The notes: generated by a model from the sequence alone, not told the origin. Positions 35,110 to 44,974 are shown, counted from the stretch's first letter. The stretch: 64,000 nt of DNA from Owenweeksia sp. TMED14 (GCA_949529985.1 CATIRS010000038.1:49457-113456); one strand, 5' to 3'. Made by a program: numbers and translations.

Positions 35110-37170
35110 ATGTACAATAACCGTGACTTGAGTTGGTTGCAGTTTAACTTCAGAGTCCTGCAAGAAGCCCAAGATATTACTAATCCTTTAATAGAGAGGA
35201 TTAGATTTTTGGGAATTTTTTCGAAAAATTTAGATGAGTTTTTCAGAGTTCGTGTAGCTGGAATACAAAGACTCTCAAAATCACCCTACTCAAAAAAATT
35301 AGAAAAAAGATTAGGGGACTGGAAGCCTTCTGATCTTTTGAATAAGATTCAAGAGGTTATTACTGATCAAAATAAAGAGGTAGAAAAAACATATTTCGCG
35401 TTGATTTCATCGCTCGATAATGTTGGAATTAAGCTTATTACAGAAAATCAATTAACATTAGGGCAAGAAGATTATATCCGTAAATTTTATATCGATAAAA
35501 TTTCGCCTTCTGTATTTACAATGATTTTAAACCCTAAGTTGCCATTTCCTGATTTAAACGATGAATCAATTTATTTAGCAATTAGACTTACTTCAGATGA
35601 AAAAAAAGATGAAATAAGCTCAATCATTGAAATTCCAACGGATTTGCACGGTCGGTTTGTCGTTTTACCTAAATATGGTAAAAGCTATGTTATGTATATA
35701 GATGATGTTCTTCGTTATAATTTGCGTTACACTTACTTTATTTTTCCCGCCGATAACATTGAGGCACATAGTTTTAAAATATCTAGAGATTCAGAATTAG
35801 ATGTAAATAGCAAAAATGTTTCAGAAACAATTTTAGACCGCGTTAGGGCTGGACTTGAAGATCGTTCAGAAGGGGAACCGGTTCGAATATCTTATGATAG
35901 ATCAATGAAAATAGACCATTTATATCAATTGACAGATCAATTAGGGTTCTTATCTGGCGAATCTCTGTATCCGGGAGGGCGATATCATAATAAGAAAGAT
36001 TTAATAAATTTTCCAAATATTGGGGGTGCAGAATTGGAGTATCCAAAACTTAAGTCATTACTACACCCAGAACTTGATTTAGATCAAAGTATATTAAACG
36101 TAATTCGAGAAAAAGACATCCTTCTTTTCACCCCTTTTCATACGTTTTCTTATGTCATTCGACTATTAAGAGAGGCAGCTATTGATCCTAAAGTTAGAAG
36201 GATTTGTATTACTCTTTATCGTTTAGCTGACCAATCAAGAGTAATATCTGCTTTAATAAATGCTGCAAAAAACGGAAAGGTGGTTAAAGTTGTGATTGAG
36301 CTGCAAGCTCGATTTGATGAACAGAAAAATATAAATTACCTGGAAAAGATGCTGAAGGCAGGCATTACGGTGCAAACTGGTGTTGAAGGTTTGAAAGTAC
36401 ATGCTAAAATAATTTGCCTGGAGCGTTCATTAGGAAATAAAATTGAACTATTTAGTCTGATTGGAACAGGTAATTTCAATGAAAACACCGCTAATACTTA
36501 TACTGACTATTATTTGATGACATCAAGTAAGAAGATTACAAAGGAAGTAGTCGCTGTATTTGATTTTTTAGCAGAGCCTCATAAAGTTGAAAAATTTAGA
36601 CACTTGGTTGTGAGTCCATCTTTTACTCGAGACTTCATAATGAATTATATTAATAGAGAAATTGATAACGCAAAGGCTGGTTTGGACTCAGAAATATGTA
36701 TGAAATTGAATTCGTTAAGCAGCCACACTATTGCTGATAAGCTTTATGAGGCTAGTTCTGCTGGTGTTAGTATTCGACTCATAGTAAGAGGTGTTTGTTG
36801 TGTCAGGCCAGGAGTAAAGGGTCTTTCGGAGAATATTGAGATAATTTCTATCGTTGATCGCTATTTGGAACACTCACGGGTTTTTGCATTTAGTAATAAT
36901 GGTGATTGGGATATTTTTATTGCTTCTTTTGATTTGATGACTCGCAATTTAGATTCAAGAATCGAGGTAGGAACCCCTATTTATGATAAAAGTGTCAAAA
37001 GTCAGATCATGGATCACTTTGAAATTCAATGGCAGGATAATGTAAAGAGTAGAGTGAATGGAAATGATGATGGTAAAATTTATCGTCAAATTTCTGGTCC
37101 TAAAATAAGAAGTCAAATGCGTCTATATAAATATGTTGTAAATCAATTAAAAAAAGGCTCTGAGAGATGA
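35110..37170 (+). CDS. ppk1: Polyphosphate kinase 1
   Basis: A 686-residue enzyme that makes inorganic polyphosphate reversibly from ATP. The N-terminus NRDLSWLQFNFRVLQEA is the classic Ppk1 opening. The catalytic PLD-like domains hold HTFSYVIRLLREAA, ITLYRLADQSRV, the ELQARFDEQKNI motif and GLKVHAKIICLER with the phospho-accepting His. TGNFNENTANTYTDY follows. It forms a coupled pair with the phosphatase gene downstream (ATGA overlap at 37167-37170). Confidence 0.96.
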   Translation: MYNNRDLSWLQFNFRVLQEAQDITNPLIERIRFLGIFSKNLDEFFRVRVAGIQRLSKSPYSKKLEKRLGDWKPSDLLNKIQEVITDQNKEVEKTYFALISSLDNVGIKLITENQLTLGQEDYIRKFYIDKISPSVFTMILNPKLPFPDLNDESIYLAIRLTSDEKKDEISSIIEIPTDLHGRFVVLPKYGKSYVMYIDDVLRYNLRYTYFIFPADNIEAHSFKISRDSELDVNSKNVSETILDRVRAGLEDRSEGEPVRISYDRSMKIDHLYQLTDQLGFLSGESLYPGGRYHNKKDLINFPNIGGAELEYPKLKSLLHPELDLDQSILNVIREKDILLFTPFHTFSYVIRLLREAAIDPKVRRICITLYRLADQSRVISALINAAKNGKVVKVVIELQARFDEQKNINYLEKMLKAGITVQTGVEGLKVHAKIICLERSLGNKIELFSLIGTGNFNENTANTYTDYYLMTSSKKITKEVVAVFDFLAEPHKVEKFRHLVVSPSFTRDFIMNYINREIDNAKAGLDSEICMKLNSLSSHTIADKLYEASSAGVSIRLIVRGVCCVRPGVKGLSENIEIISIVDRYLEHSRVFAFSNNGDWDIFIASFDLMTRNLDSRIEVGTPIYDKSVKSQIMDHFEIQWQDNVKSRVNGNDDGKIYRQISGPKIRSQMRLYKYVVNQLKKGSER

Positions 37171-38075
37171 AAATAACAAGAATAGCTGCTATCGACATAG
37201 GGTCTAATTCGTTGAGATTATTGATTACTAATGTTATTTATACTAAGAAATATACTCATTATAAAAAAGTGTCTATCACTAGACTCCCAGTTAGGCTAGG
37301 CGAAGATGTGTTTTCTACTGGGGAAATTTCAAAGAAGTCAGGTTTAAGATTAGTTGATTCAATGCGTGCATTTGCAGCAATAATGAGAGTCAATGATATC
37401 GACGGCTACAGGGCTTGCGCCACTTCTGCCATGCGTGAATCAACGAATGGAAATCACTGGTTGAAGGAGATCAAAAATGAAACTGATATTGATATTGAAA
37501 TTATTGATGGTCATGAAGAGGCGCATTTAGTTTTTAATGCGAAACTTTTTGATAAAATCCAACCTAAAGAAAAAAACCTTCTTTTTGTTGACGTTGGTGG
37601 AGGTTCTACTGAATTCACACTCTTTCAAGATGATGAACTGGTGTTGTCTAAATCTTTTAAAATCGGGACAGTAAGAATCCTTCTGGATCTTGATCAAAGT
37701 GAAAATTGGTCTAATTTGAAGACCTGGATATCAAATCAAGTCAACGTCTTAAATGATAGAGTGGCTATAATTGGATCAGGAGGTAACATCAATAAAGTCC
37801 ATAAAATGAGCAATAAATCAATAGACGAACCTCTTTCTATTAATTATGTAAATCATATTTATAACACAATAAATAAAATGAAACTAGATGATAGAATAAC
37901 ATCTTTAGGTCTGAATATCGACAGAGCAGATGTTATTGTTCCTGCTCTAGAAATATTTCAAAAAATTTTATCCTTAACAGGCGCTAATAAAGTGTATGTT
38001 CCAAAGGTTGGATTAAGCGATGGAATTGTACGTGAACTGTATAGATCTAAATTTAAGCCTCTTTTAGAGTTATGA
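37167..38075 (+). CDS. Exopolyphosphatase / guanosine pentaphosphatase family protein (Ppx/GppA)
   Basis: A 302-residue ASKHA-fold phosphatase. It shows AAIDIGSNSLRLLI near the start, ATSAMREST, IIDGHEEA and the DVGGGSTEFTLF phosphate-binding loop. It is the short two-domain form without the C-terminal HD domain of E. coli Ppx. The overlap with ppk suggests joint control of polyphosphate synthesis and breakdown; it could act on polyphosphate or pppGpp. Confidence 0.93.
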   Translation: MKITRIAAIDIGSNSLRLLITNVIYTKKYTHYKKVSITRLPVRLGEDVFSTGEISKKSGLRLVDSMRAFAAIMRVNDIDGYRACATSAMRESTNGNHWLKEIKNETDIDIEIIDGHEEAHLVFNAKLFDKIQPKEKNLLFVDVGGGSTEFTLFQDDELVLSKSFKIGTVRILLDLDQSENWSNLKTWISNQVNVLNDRVAIIGSGGNINKVHKMSNKSIDEPLSINYVNHIYNTINKMKLDDRITSLGLNIDRADVIVPALEIFQKILSLTGANKVYVPKVGLSDGIVRELYRSKFKPLLEL

Positions 38076-38092
38076 ATCGCACTTCACCACTC

Positions 38093-38605
38093 CTATATTT
38101 GGATTTGTTTTATAGCCTTTAAAGCTGCCCCATAATCAGGCTCATTGCCGATTTCGGAGACTTGTTCGGTATAAACAACAATACCTTTTGGATTCAATAT
38201 TATTATGCAGCGACTAAATAAACTGGCAAATTTTGTATCTATCATTCGCACATGATATTTTTTTGAAAAGTCATCATCTCTGAGTTCGGATAGAACTAGA
38301 ACATTTTCTAATCCTTCTGCTCCGCACCATTGTTGCAGTGAAAATGGCATGTCTCTGCTTATATTTAAAACAGTCACATTATTTAGGGATGTCACTAATT
38401 CATTAAATTTGCGGACAGAATTTTGACATACTCCTGTTCCGATACTAGGAAAAATATTTAAAACAATAGTTTCTCCGATAAAATCTGAAAGACTTATTTC
38501 TGATAAATCTCCTGATGTTAATTTAAAGTCTTGTGCCTTAATTCCAGCAGCTGGTAGATCTCCGACTGTCAATGCTGGATTGCCTCCAAAAGTTATATTC
38601 GCCAT
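38093..38605 (-). CDS. tpx: Thiol peroxidase (atypical 2-Cys peroxiredoxin)
   Basis: A 170-residue peroxiredoxin that reduces hydroperoxides. The peroxidatic Cys60 lies in FPSIGTGVC and the resolving Cys94 in MPFSLQQWC. The conserved motif is usually SxDTxxC; here the Asp is Gly (residue 56). RKFNEL, VLNISRDMPF and the C-terminal EIGNEPDYGAAL are typical Tpx features. It is the last gene of the leftward TSUP-ZIP-tpx group. Confidence 0.93.
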   Translation of the reverse strand: MANITFGGNPALTVGDLPAAGIKAQDFKLTSGDLSEISLSDFIGETIVLNIFPSIGTGVCQNSVRKFNELVTSLNNVTVLNISRDMPFSLQQWCGAEGLENVLVLSELRDDDFSKKYHVRMIDTKFASLFSRCIIILNPKGIVVYTEQVSEIGNEPDYGAALKAIKQIQI

Positions 38606-38616
38606 TTTCTTAATTA

Positions 38617-39342
38617 TTAATGAATATGATTATTATGAACACCTTGAGATAATAAAAACCCGCTAATCAGTCCAAGGATAACTATTGCCCAAAGTTTACT
38701 AGGCATTCGATGATCTTTTTGAAGTTCAAATAATATCGTGCTTGAAACATGAAGAAAAATACCAACTACCAGTCCCCCTATAAATCCTTCCAGACCAACT
38801 ATGTTTGACGGTAATAATAATGTGCTTGCTAGAGCTCCTGCGGGGGCAGCTAAACTAAAACCAAAAAGAGCAAGTATTATCTTTCTTTTCTTAATATTAC
38901 ATTGCAATAACCAGAAAGTAAGTAATGCAGAAATTGGTAAATTATGAACTGCCAATGATATTGCGAAAGATATCATCTCGCCTTCATCCAAGCGAAATAG
39001 AGGAATTCCTTCCACTACGGAGTGAATTATTAGCCCCAAATATGCAGGCCAAGGGTTTGGATCTTGACTATGAATATGACCATGCTCTAAACCTTTTGAT
39101 CTACTGTCAAGAGCGAATTGTAAAAAGTAACCTAAAACTATCCAAATTCCCCATGGTAAATCTTTGACAGGCTCAATTGAGCCTAATTCAGGGATCCATA
39201 AGAATACAGTTACGGCAAAAAGAAAAGCTCCTGAAAAAGCATTACTTGTCGCTAGCCATGATGTCGGAATTGATCTTAATCCTAACCACGATCCGAATAT
39301 TATGGGAATAATTAAGATAGCAACCGTTATTGTAATAACCAT
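38617..39342 (-). CDS. ZIP family metal transporter
   Basis: A 241-residue membrane protein with about eight hydrophobic segments. The family signature is visible: IHSVVEGIPL in TM4 and AVHNLPIS in TM5, with His/Glu metal-site residues, and HVSSTILFE further on. A histidine-rich loop (HGHIHSQD) and tail (HNNHIH) fit metal binding. ZIP proteins import Zn2+, Fe2+ or similar; the specificity cannot be told. It lies 10 nt after the TSUP gene. Confidence 0.85.
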   Translation of the reverse strand: MVITITVAILIIPIIFGSWLGLRSIPTSWLATSNAFSGAFLFAVTVFLWIPELGSIEPVKDLPWGIWIVLGYFLQFALDSRSKGLEHGHIHSQDPNPWPAYLGLIIHSVVEGIPLFRLDEGEMISFAISLAVHNLPISALLTFWLLQCNIKKRKIILALFGFSLAAPAGALASTLLLPSNIVGLEGFIGGLVVGIFLHVSSTILFELQKDHRMPSKLWAIVILGLISGFLLSQGVHNNHIH

Positions 39343-39352
39343 TGCGGTAAAG

Positions 39353-40108
39353 TTACATAATAGCTTTATACAGAGCTTGAATAGCTCCTCCAGTTATTAC
39401 AATAATCAATAATAATCTTACATACTGTTGTGCTTTTGGTATTCTCACTATGTAACGAGCGCCAAACCAGGCACCTAATGAACTGCCTGCTGCAAGTATT
39501 AAAGCTGGCTTCCAAACAATCATATCATTAAACATATAAATTAAACCTGCAGGTATAGATAAAACTGCTGCCATTAATAATTTAATCACATTGGCATCTC
39601 TTAAACTCCATTTATCAGCTAATACCAAAACTGTAAGCATGAGAACTCCAATACCCATTTGCACGTAACCTCCATAAAAACCAATAAAGAAAAAATAAAA
39701 AATTGATTTCCAGTTACTTAGGCTTCTTCTTGAATCAGAGTATCCTTTCCAGCGTTCTTTTTTTGAGAATAAAGCAAAGAGCATTCCAGTCATAACAACG
39801 GCTAATGACCATTCCATAATTTCCGCTGATATTTGGCTTCCAATAATACCTCCTGTTACTGAGCCTAATGCAGTTGGAAAAATAAGATTGCGACCTTTTA
39901 AGAATAAATAATTTTTTCTAGATGATTTTCGAAGACTAAATATACCAGTTAATGTTTGAGACATAACTCCAATTCTATTGGTTGCGTTAGCAGACGCTCC
40001 ATCCATCCCGCCAAATAATAACAAACTAACCGTTAATGCTGAACCATTTCCCGCAAGAGTGTTAATGACCCCGGCTAATAGGCCTCCAGCGAAAAACATA
40101 ATATCCAT
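39353..40108 (-). CDS. TSUP (TauE/SafE) family permease
   Basis: A 251-residue polytopic membrane protein. The opening MDIMFFAGGLLAGVINTLAGNGSALT and the second repeat FFFIGFYGGYVQMGIGVLM are the two TauE/SafE half-signatures. Members export or import sulfite, sulfoacetate or other small anions; the substrate is unknown. The ATG at 40108 is chosen over a GTG at 40120 because a -7 box lies 17 nt upstream. It leads the leftward operon with ZIP and tpx. Confidence 0.88.
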   Translation of the reverse strand: MDIMFFAGGLLAGVINTLAGNGSALTVSLLLFGGMDGASANATNRIGVMSQTLTGIFSLRKSSRKNYLFLKGRNLIFPTALGSVTGGIIGSQISAEIMEWSLAVVMTGMLFALFSKKERWKGYSDSRRSLSNWKSIFYFFFIGFYGGYVQMGIGVLMLTVLVLADKWSLRDANVIKLLMAAVLSIPAGLIYMFNDMIVWKPALILAAGSSLGAWFGARYIVRIPKAQQYVRLLLIIVITGGAIQALYKAIM

Positions 40109-40125
40109 AGTAGGGCTCACAATTT

Positions 40126-40133
40126 CAAAGATA
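40126..40133 (-). promoter_or_regulatory. -7 promoter box of the TSUP operon (TATCTTTG, minus strand)
   Basis: An exact match 17 nt before the TSUP ATG. It lies 11 bp from the outward-facing box of the next gene. Confidence 0.55.
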
Positions 40134-40144
40134 GGTGAAGGTCG

Positions 40145-40152
40145 TATCTTTG
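40145..40152 (+). promoter_or_regulatory. -7 promoter box of the lipoprotein gene at 40180 (TATCTTTG)
   Basis: An exact match 27 nt before the ATG at 40180. It is back to back with the TSUP box, 11 bp away. Confidence 0.5.
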
Positions 40153-40179
40153 TGCTAGTAGAATTATGGTCTATTAATT

Positions 40180-40560
40180 ATGAAAAATTCCTATTGTCAA
40201 TATTATTTCATCTTGCTTTTTTCAGTATTTGCAATTATTGGTTGTCAAAATGTTTCTGGAGTATCAGATATTATTTCTGAAAATTTAGAATCTGGACATT
40301 TTAAATTTGATTTAGACACAGCTCAATTTGCAGATGAAAGATTTTATTCGGTAAATTATCAGTTAGTTTCCATAAAAAGTGGGAGTTATAAATTAGTTTT
40401 TGAGCTGCAACAAAATAATCATTCTAGTGTCGATTCTATTATCGAGTTTATGTCAAAAGGTGATACTCTCAATGGGGTTTTATATTTTGATGCTGCTCAT
40501 CTTTCATTAGGGCCTGGAGAGTTAAAAGGGAGCTTTTCTTACAATAGTATTGAGGATTGA
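40180..40560 (+). CDS. Predicted lipoprotein of unknown function (126 residues)
   Basis: A 126-residue exported lipoprotein with signal MKNSYCQYYFILLFSVFAIIGC (Cys22). The mature part is beta-rich and ends with GPGELKGSFSYNSIED. No family is recognised. A short out-of-frame ATG at 40166 hits a stop at once and is not the start. The methyltransferase gene follows after 37 nt, so they may be co-transcribed. Confidence 0.65.
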   Translation: MKNSYCQYYFILLFSVFAIIGCQNVSGVSDIISENLESGHFKFDLDTAQFADERFYSVNYQLVSIKSGSYKLVFELQQNNHSSVDSIIEFMSKGDTLNGVLYFDAAHLSLGPGELKGSFSYNSIED

Positions 40561-40597
40561 GTTCAAACAATTTCAAACGAATAAATAATGTATAAAA

Positions 40598-41740
40598 ATG
40601 TCCAATAACCATCCCCCTGACGAGGTATTCATCGCCAAAACCTTGATGGGTTTAGAAGATGTTCTGAGAGACGAATTATTGAAACTAGGTGCGCGAGATA
40701 TAATATTAATGACTAGGGCTGTTAGATTTAAGGGGGACTTAGGGTTTTTATACAAGGCCAATATATGTCTTGGCTCCGCCATTAGGATTCTAAGACCCAT
40801 TAAATTTGTTGAGGTTCATAAGTCCGAAGACCTATTGGTTGCCGCTCAAAAAGTTCCTTGGGAAAAATGGTTTCATCCCGATAAGACTTTTGCTGTGTTT
40901 GCCTCCGGTACGCATCCTCAATTTAGCCATACAGGTTATGCCGCTCTAGTTCTAAAGGATGGTATCGTAGACCGATTCAGATCCCGAACTGGAAAGCGAC
41001 CTTCTGTTGAGCGTGAGTTCCCCCAGGTAAGAATCGAACTTCACCTAAGTAAGAAACATTGCACAATAAGTATTGATTCTTCTGGAGATTCACTTCATCG
41101 AAGAGGGTACCGACAAGAAATGACACTAGCGCCAATGAGCGAAGTGCTAGCGAACGGTTTAATAAGACTAACAGGGTACAGGGGAGATAGACCTTTCTAT
41201 GATCCGATGTGCGGTTCGGGAACCTTGGCTATCGAAGCCTCAATAATAGCAGATAGACTTCCGCCAGGGATTTATAGAAAATCTTTTGGATTTATGCATT
41301 GGTTGGATTACGATAAGGAATTACACTCGATAATCGAAGCGGCTTCATTAAAACGAATTCAAGAATCTTCTCAGAAAATTTTTGCTTCTGATTTCGATAA
41401 TGAGGCTCTACGCGTGTCAAAGCTAAATGCCACTTCAGCTTTAGTGGAGGATAAAGTGAAATGGTCTTTAGAAGACTTTACAAAAACTATTCCTCCAGCA
41501 GAGCGAGGGATATTGGTTTTAAATCCACCATATGGACGTCGGCTGGACATTAATGTGGAAGAAACTTACACGGCAATCGGTGAACATTTGAGGGCAGCGT
41601 ATAAGGGCTGGACAGCATGGGTGGTAGTGCCTAGTGCAAAGGCGTCAAAGGCATTGCAAATGAAATCCAAACAACAAATACCTTTTCAGAATGGTGATTT
41701 GGATTGTATGTGGCAAGAGTTCGATATTTATCAAGAATGA
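40598..41740 (+). CDS. THUMP-domain rRNA methyltransferase (RlmL/YcbY N-terminal type)
   Basis: A 380-residue class I SAM-dependent RNA methyltransferase. The N-terminal THUMP and ferredoxin-like region runs from FIAKTLMGLEDVLRDELLKLGA to about residue 155. The catalytic domain has LHRRGYRQEMTLAPM, the SAM site DPMCGSGTLAIEA and the catalytic NPPYGRRL motif, consistent with N2-guanine methylation of 23S rRNA (G2445 in E. coli). It lacks the second methyltransferase half of proteobacterial RlmL. It overlaps pfkA by ATGA. Confidence 0.9.
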   Translation: MSNNHPPDEVFIAKTLMGLEDVLRDELLKLGARDIILMTRAVRFKGDLGFLYKANICLGSAIRILRPIKFVEVHKSEDLLVAAQKVPWEKWFHPDKTFAVFASGTHPQFSHTGYAALVLKDGIVDRFRSRTGKRPSVEREFPQVRIELHLSKKHCTISIDSSGDSLHRRGYRQEMTLAPMSEVLANGLIRLTGYRGDRPFYDPMCGSGTLAIEASIIADRLPPGIYRKSFGFMHWLDYDKELHSIIEAASLKRIQESSQKIFASDFDNEALRVSKLNATSALVEDKVKWSLEDFTKTIPPAERGILVLNPPYGRRLDINVEETYTAIGEHLRAAYKGWTAWVVVPSAKASKALQMKSKQQIPFQNGDLDCMWQEFDIYQE

Positions 41741-42705
41741 AACATATCGGGATAATTACATCAGGTGGAGATTCGCCAGGAATGAATGCATGTATTCGTG
41801 CGATTGTTAGAACAGCTTCTTTTAATGATATCAAGGTTACTGGATTTTATCGCGGCTATGAAGGCTTATTAGAGAATGACAGCTTAGTTTTAACACGTTA
41901 TGATGTTCGAAATATTATTCATCGTGGCGGAACATTTCTGAAAACGTCAAGGAGTGAAGAATTCAGAACACAAGCTGGTCGATCTAAGGCTTCTAAAATT
42001 CTTAAAAATATGGGAATAGAAGGTCTAATAGTAATTGGTGGAGATGGATCATTAATAGGTGCGAATTTAATTTCTATTGAAAATGATATTCCTGTTATTG
42101 GTTGTCCAGGAACAATTGATAATGATCTTTTTGGAACGGATTTTACTATTGGATATCATACTGCTGTAGATACAGCTATCGAGGCAGTAGATAATATTCG
42201 TGATACAGCTTCTTCTCATAATCGATTGTTTTTTGTTGAAGTAATGGGTCGAGATGCTGGTCTAATAGCTCTCCGGACAGGTATAGCTGCTGGTGCTGAG
42301 GGGATCCTAATTCCAGAGACTCCAAGTGATATAAATAGACTCGTAAAGTATTTAAAAACTGACTTTAAAAAGAAAAGGAGGTCTGGTATTATAATTGTTG
42401 CTGAGGGAGAGTCTGAGGGTGGAGCATTTGAAGTAGCTAAAAAAGTTCAAAGAGAATTTCCGGAATGGGAAATGAAAGTCACTGTTCTTGGGCATATTCA
42501 GCGAGGAGGTAAGCCCAATGGTTTTGATCGTATTTTGGCGAGTAGGATCGGCCACGGAGCATTGTTAGCTTTGAACAAGGGACGAAATCGCGAAATGATT
42601 GGTATATCTGGAGGCGAACTCATTTATACTCCTTTGGAGAAGGCAGTCAAGCATAATTCAACAATTAGCCCATACCTTCTGGAATTAGTGGAGGCTTTGT
42701 CATAG
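41737..42705 (+). CDS. pfkA: ATP-dependent 6-phosphofructokinase
   Basis: A 322-residue glycolytic enzyme that phosphorylates fructose 6-phosphate. ITSGGDSPGMNACIRA binds ATP, VIGGDGSLIGA is the second nucleotide motif, and GCPGTIDNDLFGTD carries the catalytic Asp. EVMGRDAGLIAL and LGHIQRGGKPN are typical of group A PFK. The ATG at 41737 overlaps the previous stop (ATGA), and an earlier in-frame start at 41704 is not needed. priA starts 4 nt after its stop. Confidence 0.96.
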   Translation: MKHIGIITSGGDSPGMNACIRAIVRTASFNDIKVTGFYRGYEGLLENDSLVLTRYDVRNIIHRGGTFLKTSRSEEFRTQAGRSKASKILKNMGIEGLIVIGGDGSLIGANLISIENDIPVIGCPGTIDNDLFGTDFTIGYHTAVDTAIEAVDNIRDTASSHNRLFFVEVMGRDAGLIALRTGIAAGAEGILIPETPSDINRLVKYLKTDFKKKRRSGIIIVAEGESEGGAFEVAKKVQREFPEWEMKVTVLGHIQRGGKPNGFDRILASRIGHGALLALNKGRNREMIGISGGELIYTPLEKAVKHNSTISPYLLELVEALS

Positions 42706-42709
42706 GTAT

Positions 42710-44974
42710 ATGTGGGTTGAAATCATTCTCCCTGTGCCGGTGCACTCAACATTTACATATTTATGGAATGCTGTCTCAGCACCTATGCGAGGAATAAGAG
42801 TTCATGTTTCTTTTGGTAGACAAAAATGTTTGATGGGGGTCGTCCATACTGTTCGTAGTCTGCCTCCAGATTATGAATGCAAACCGATACTCAGAGTTTT
42901 AGATGAATTTCCAAGAATTCAGAGTCAGCAAATTGATCTTTGGAATTGGATAGCAGATTATTATATATGTCCTATTGGTGAAGTTATGCAGTCTGCTCTG
43001 CCAGCATTTTTTAAGCTTGAGAATGAAGACATAGGCCCATTTACTTTAGGTGATGGTTCTGTTGTCCATTGGAGATGGAGTAGTAAAAAACATAATGAGG
43101 GACGGATATCTGAGGTTTTTGCAGAACTATCTAGGGCGAAAATGCAAACAGAAGCACTTTTATCATATTTTCAGATTTGCTCAACTCAAATTGATTCTGA
43201 TTCTGAATTCTATCCATGGATTTCTCAGTCCATTTTACAAGAATATTCAACAATAAAAACGATACATTTAAGTGCTTTAAAAGATAAAGGTTATTTAGAA
43301 AAGAGTAAAATATATTCTGATGTAGAAAGTGTTTCAAATAATAAAAAAATAAAACTTTCAGAGGCTCAAGAAATAGCATTTATGAAAATTTCATCTGGCT
43401 TGTTAACAAAAAGGCCAGTTCTTCTGCAAGGGCAAACTGGAAGTGGCAAAACAGAAATTTACCTGAAGCTTGCATATGAAATCCTGGAGAAAGGGAAACA
43501 TGTGTTAATGTTAGTTCCTGAAATAGCTCTTACCACTCAGCTTCATCGACGTTTAGAAATCTCAATGGGGTTAAACGTTGTTTGTATATATCACAGCCAG
43601 GTTTCAGAAAGTCAACGGCGAGATACATGGTTATCTCTTTTAAATCCTTCCAGTGGAGCAAAGCTAGTTCTTGCTGCTCGCTCAGGTGTTTTTTTGCCAA
43701 TGGAGCATGTAGGCTTGATTATCGTCGATGAAGAACATGAAACAAGTTATAAACAATACGAGCCCTCACCTCGCTATCACGCTAGAGATGTCGCAGTTTG
43801 GCTTTCAAATCAGATCGGAGCAGGAGTAGTGCTTGGTTCTGCTACCCCGAGCTTAGAAACTTTTAATAATTCCATAGAGAATAAATATTGCAGAATAGAA
43901 CTAAGCGAGCGATTTGGTAAATCTGAAAAGCCAATTGTAAAAATTTTATCCTTAGTTAAGTATAAATCATTGAAACAGATGGAAGGGCCTTTTGCTAAGC
44001 CTGTGTTTGATGCTATAGGAGAAACCCTGGGTTTGAATCAACAAGTTCTTGTATTTCAAAATAGAAGGGGTTATTCACCATTTCTAACTTGCATGTCTTG
44101 TGGATGGACTGAGCCATGTGCGGATTGCGATGTGGCAGTCACTTACCACAAAAAAACAAAATCATTAAAATGTCATTATTGTGGTCAAAGTCGAGAGCTT
44201 TCAAACCATTGTCCGTCTTGTCAAAAATCGGCCTGGCAGTTGCGCGGTATTGGTACCGAAAGAATTGAGGAGAATTTAGAATCAATGTTCCCTGAAGCTC
44301 ACATAATAAGAGTGGATTCGGATACCACAAGAAAGAAGAAGTCTATGTCTCATTTTATTGATTGGTTGGAGACAGGAAAAGTTGATATTGTCGTTGGGAC
44401 ACAGATGATCGGTAAAGGATTGGATATATCTGGTTTGTCACTTGCTGTGATCGTTAATGCCGATAACGCATTGCAGATGCCAGACTTTAGGGCCCATGAG
44501 CGTGCTTTCCAATTATTCACCCAAGTTGCTGGAAGGACAGGTAGGAGGGAAGATAAAGGACATGTTATCATCCAGACAGCTACCCCTGAACATCCTATAT
44601 TACTTGCTGTAAAATCTGGTAAGTATAACGAAATGGCCATGAATCTGTTGGAAGATCGCAGAGTCCACCATTACCCACCTTTTGTAAAACTGATCCGTAT
44701 TGAGCTTCGTCATAGAAAAGAAATTATTGTTTATGAAGCTGCTAACTTTTTAGCTCAAAAATTACTTGATAATTTTAGAGGTGGGGTATTAGGTCCTGAT
44801 GAGCCAAGTGTTTCACGCATAAAGAATATGTATTTACAACATATTTGGATGAAGTTTCCTTCTGGCAAAGGTTTAACTGCAATGAAAGATAAATTACGGA
44901 AGATAAATAACTCTTTATTTTTTAGTTCTGATTTTAAGTCAGTTAAGATTATTATGGATGTCGATCCGTATTAG
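42710..44974 (+). CDS. priA: Primosomal protein N' (replication restart helicase PriA)
   Basis: A 754-residue SF2 helicase that reloads the replisome at stalled forks. The N-terminal 3' DNA-binding domain begins EIILPVPVHSTFTYLW. The helicase core has GQTGSGKTEIYLKL, the DEEH box (IIVDEEHETSYKQY), VLGSATPSLET and the GTQMIGKGLD/QVAGRTGR motifs. The Cys-rich zinc-binding insert (CMSCGWTEPCADC ... CHYCG ... CPSC) has the expected eight Cys. It is the last gene of the rightward group starting at 40180. Confidence 0.96.
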   Translation: MWVEIILPVPVHSTFTYLWNAVSAPMRGIRVHVSFGRQKCLMGVVHTVRSLPPDYECKPILRVLDEFPRIQSQQIDLWNWIADYYICPIGEVMQSALPAFFKLENEDIGPFTLGDGSVVHWRWSSKKHNEGRISEVFAELSRAKMQTEALLSYFQICSTQIDSDSEFYPWISQSILQEYSTIKTIHLSALKDKGYLEKSKIYSDVESVSNNKKIKLSEAQEIAFMKISSGLLTKRPVLLQGQTGSGKTEIYLKLAYEILEKGKHVLMLVPEIALTTQLHRRLEISMGLNVVCIYHSQVSESQRRDTWLSLLNPSSGAKLVLAARSGVFLPMEHVGLIIVDEEHETSYKQYEPSPRYHARDVAVWLSNQIGAGVVLGSATPSLETFNNSIENKYCRIELSERFGKSEKPIVKILSLVKYKSLKQMEGPFAKPVFDAIGETLGLNQQVLVFQNRRGYSPFLTCMSCGWTEPCADCDVAVTYHKKTKSLKCHYCGQSRELSNHCPSCQKSAWQLRGIGTERIEENLESMFPEAHIIRVDSDTTRKKKSMSHFIDWLETGKVDIVVGTQMIGKGLDISGLSLAVIVNADNALQMPDFRAHERAFQLFTQVAGRTGRREDKGHVIIQTATPEHPILLAVKSGKYNEMAMNLLEDRRVHHYPPFVKLIRIELRHRKEIIVYEAANFLAQKLLDNFRGGVLGPDEPSVSRIKNMYLQHIWMKFPSGKGLTAMKDKLRKINNSLFFSSDFKSVKIIMDVDPY

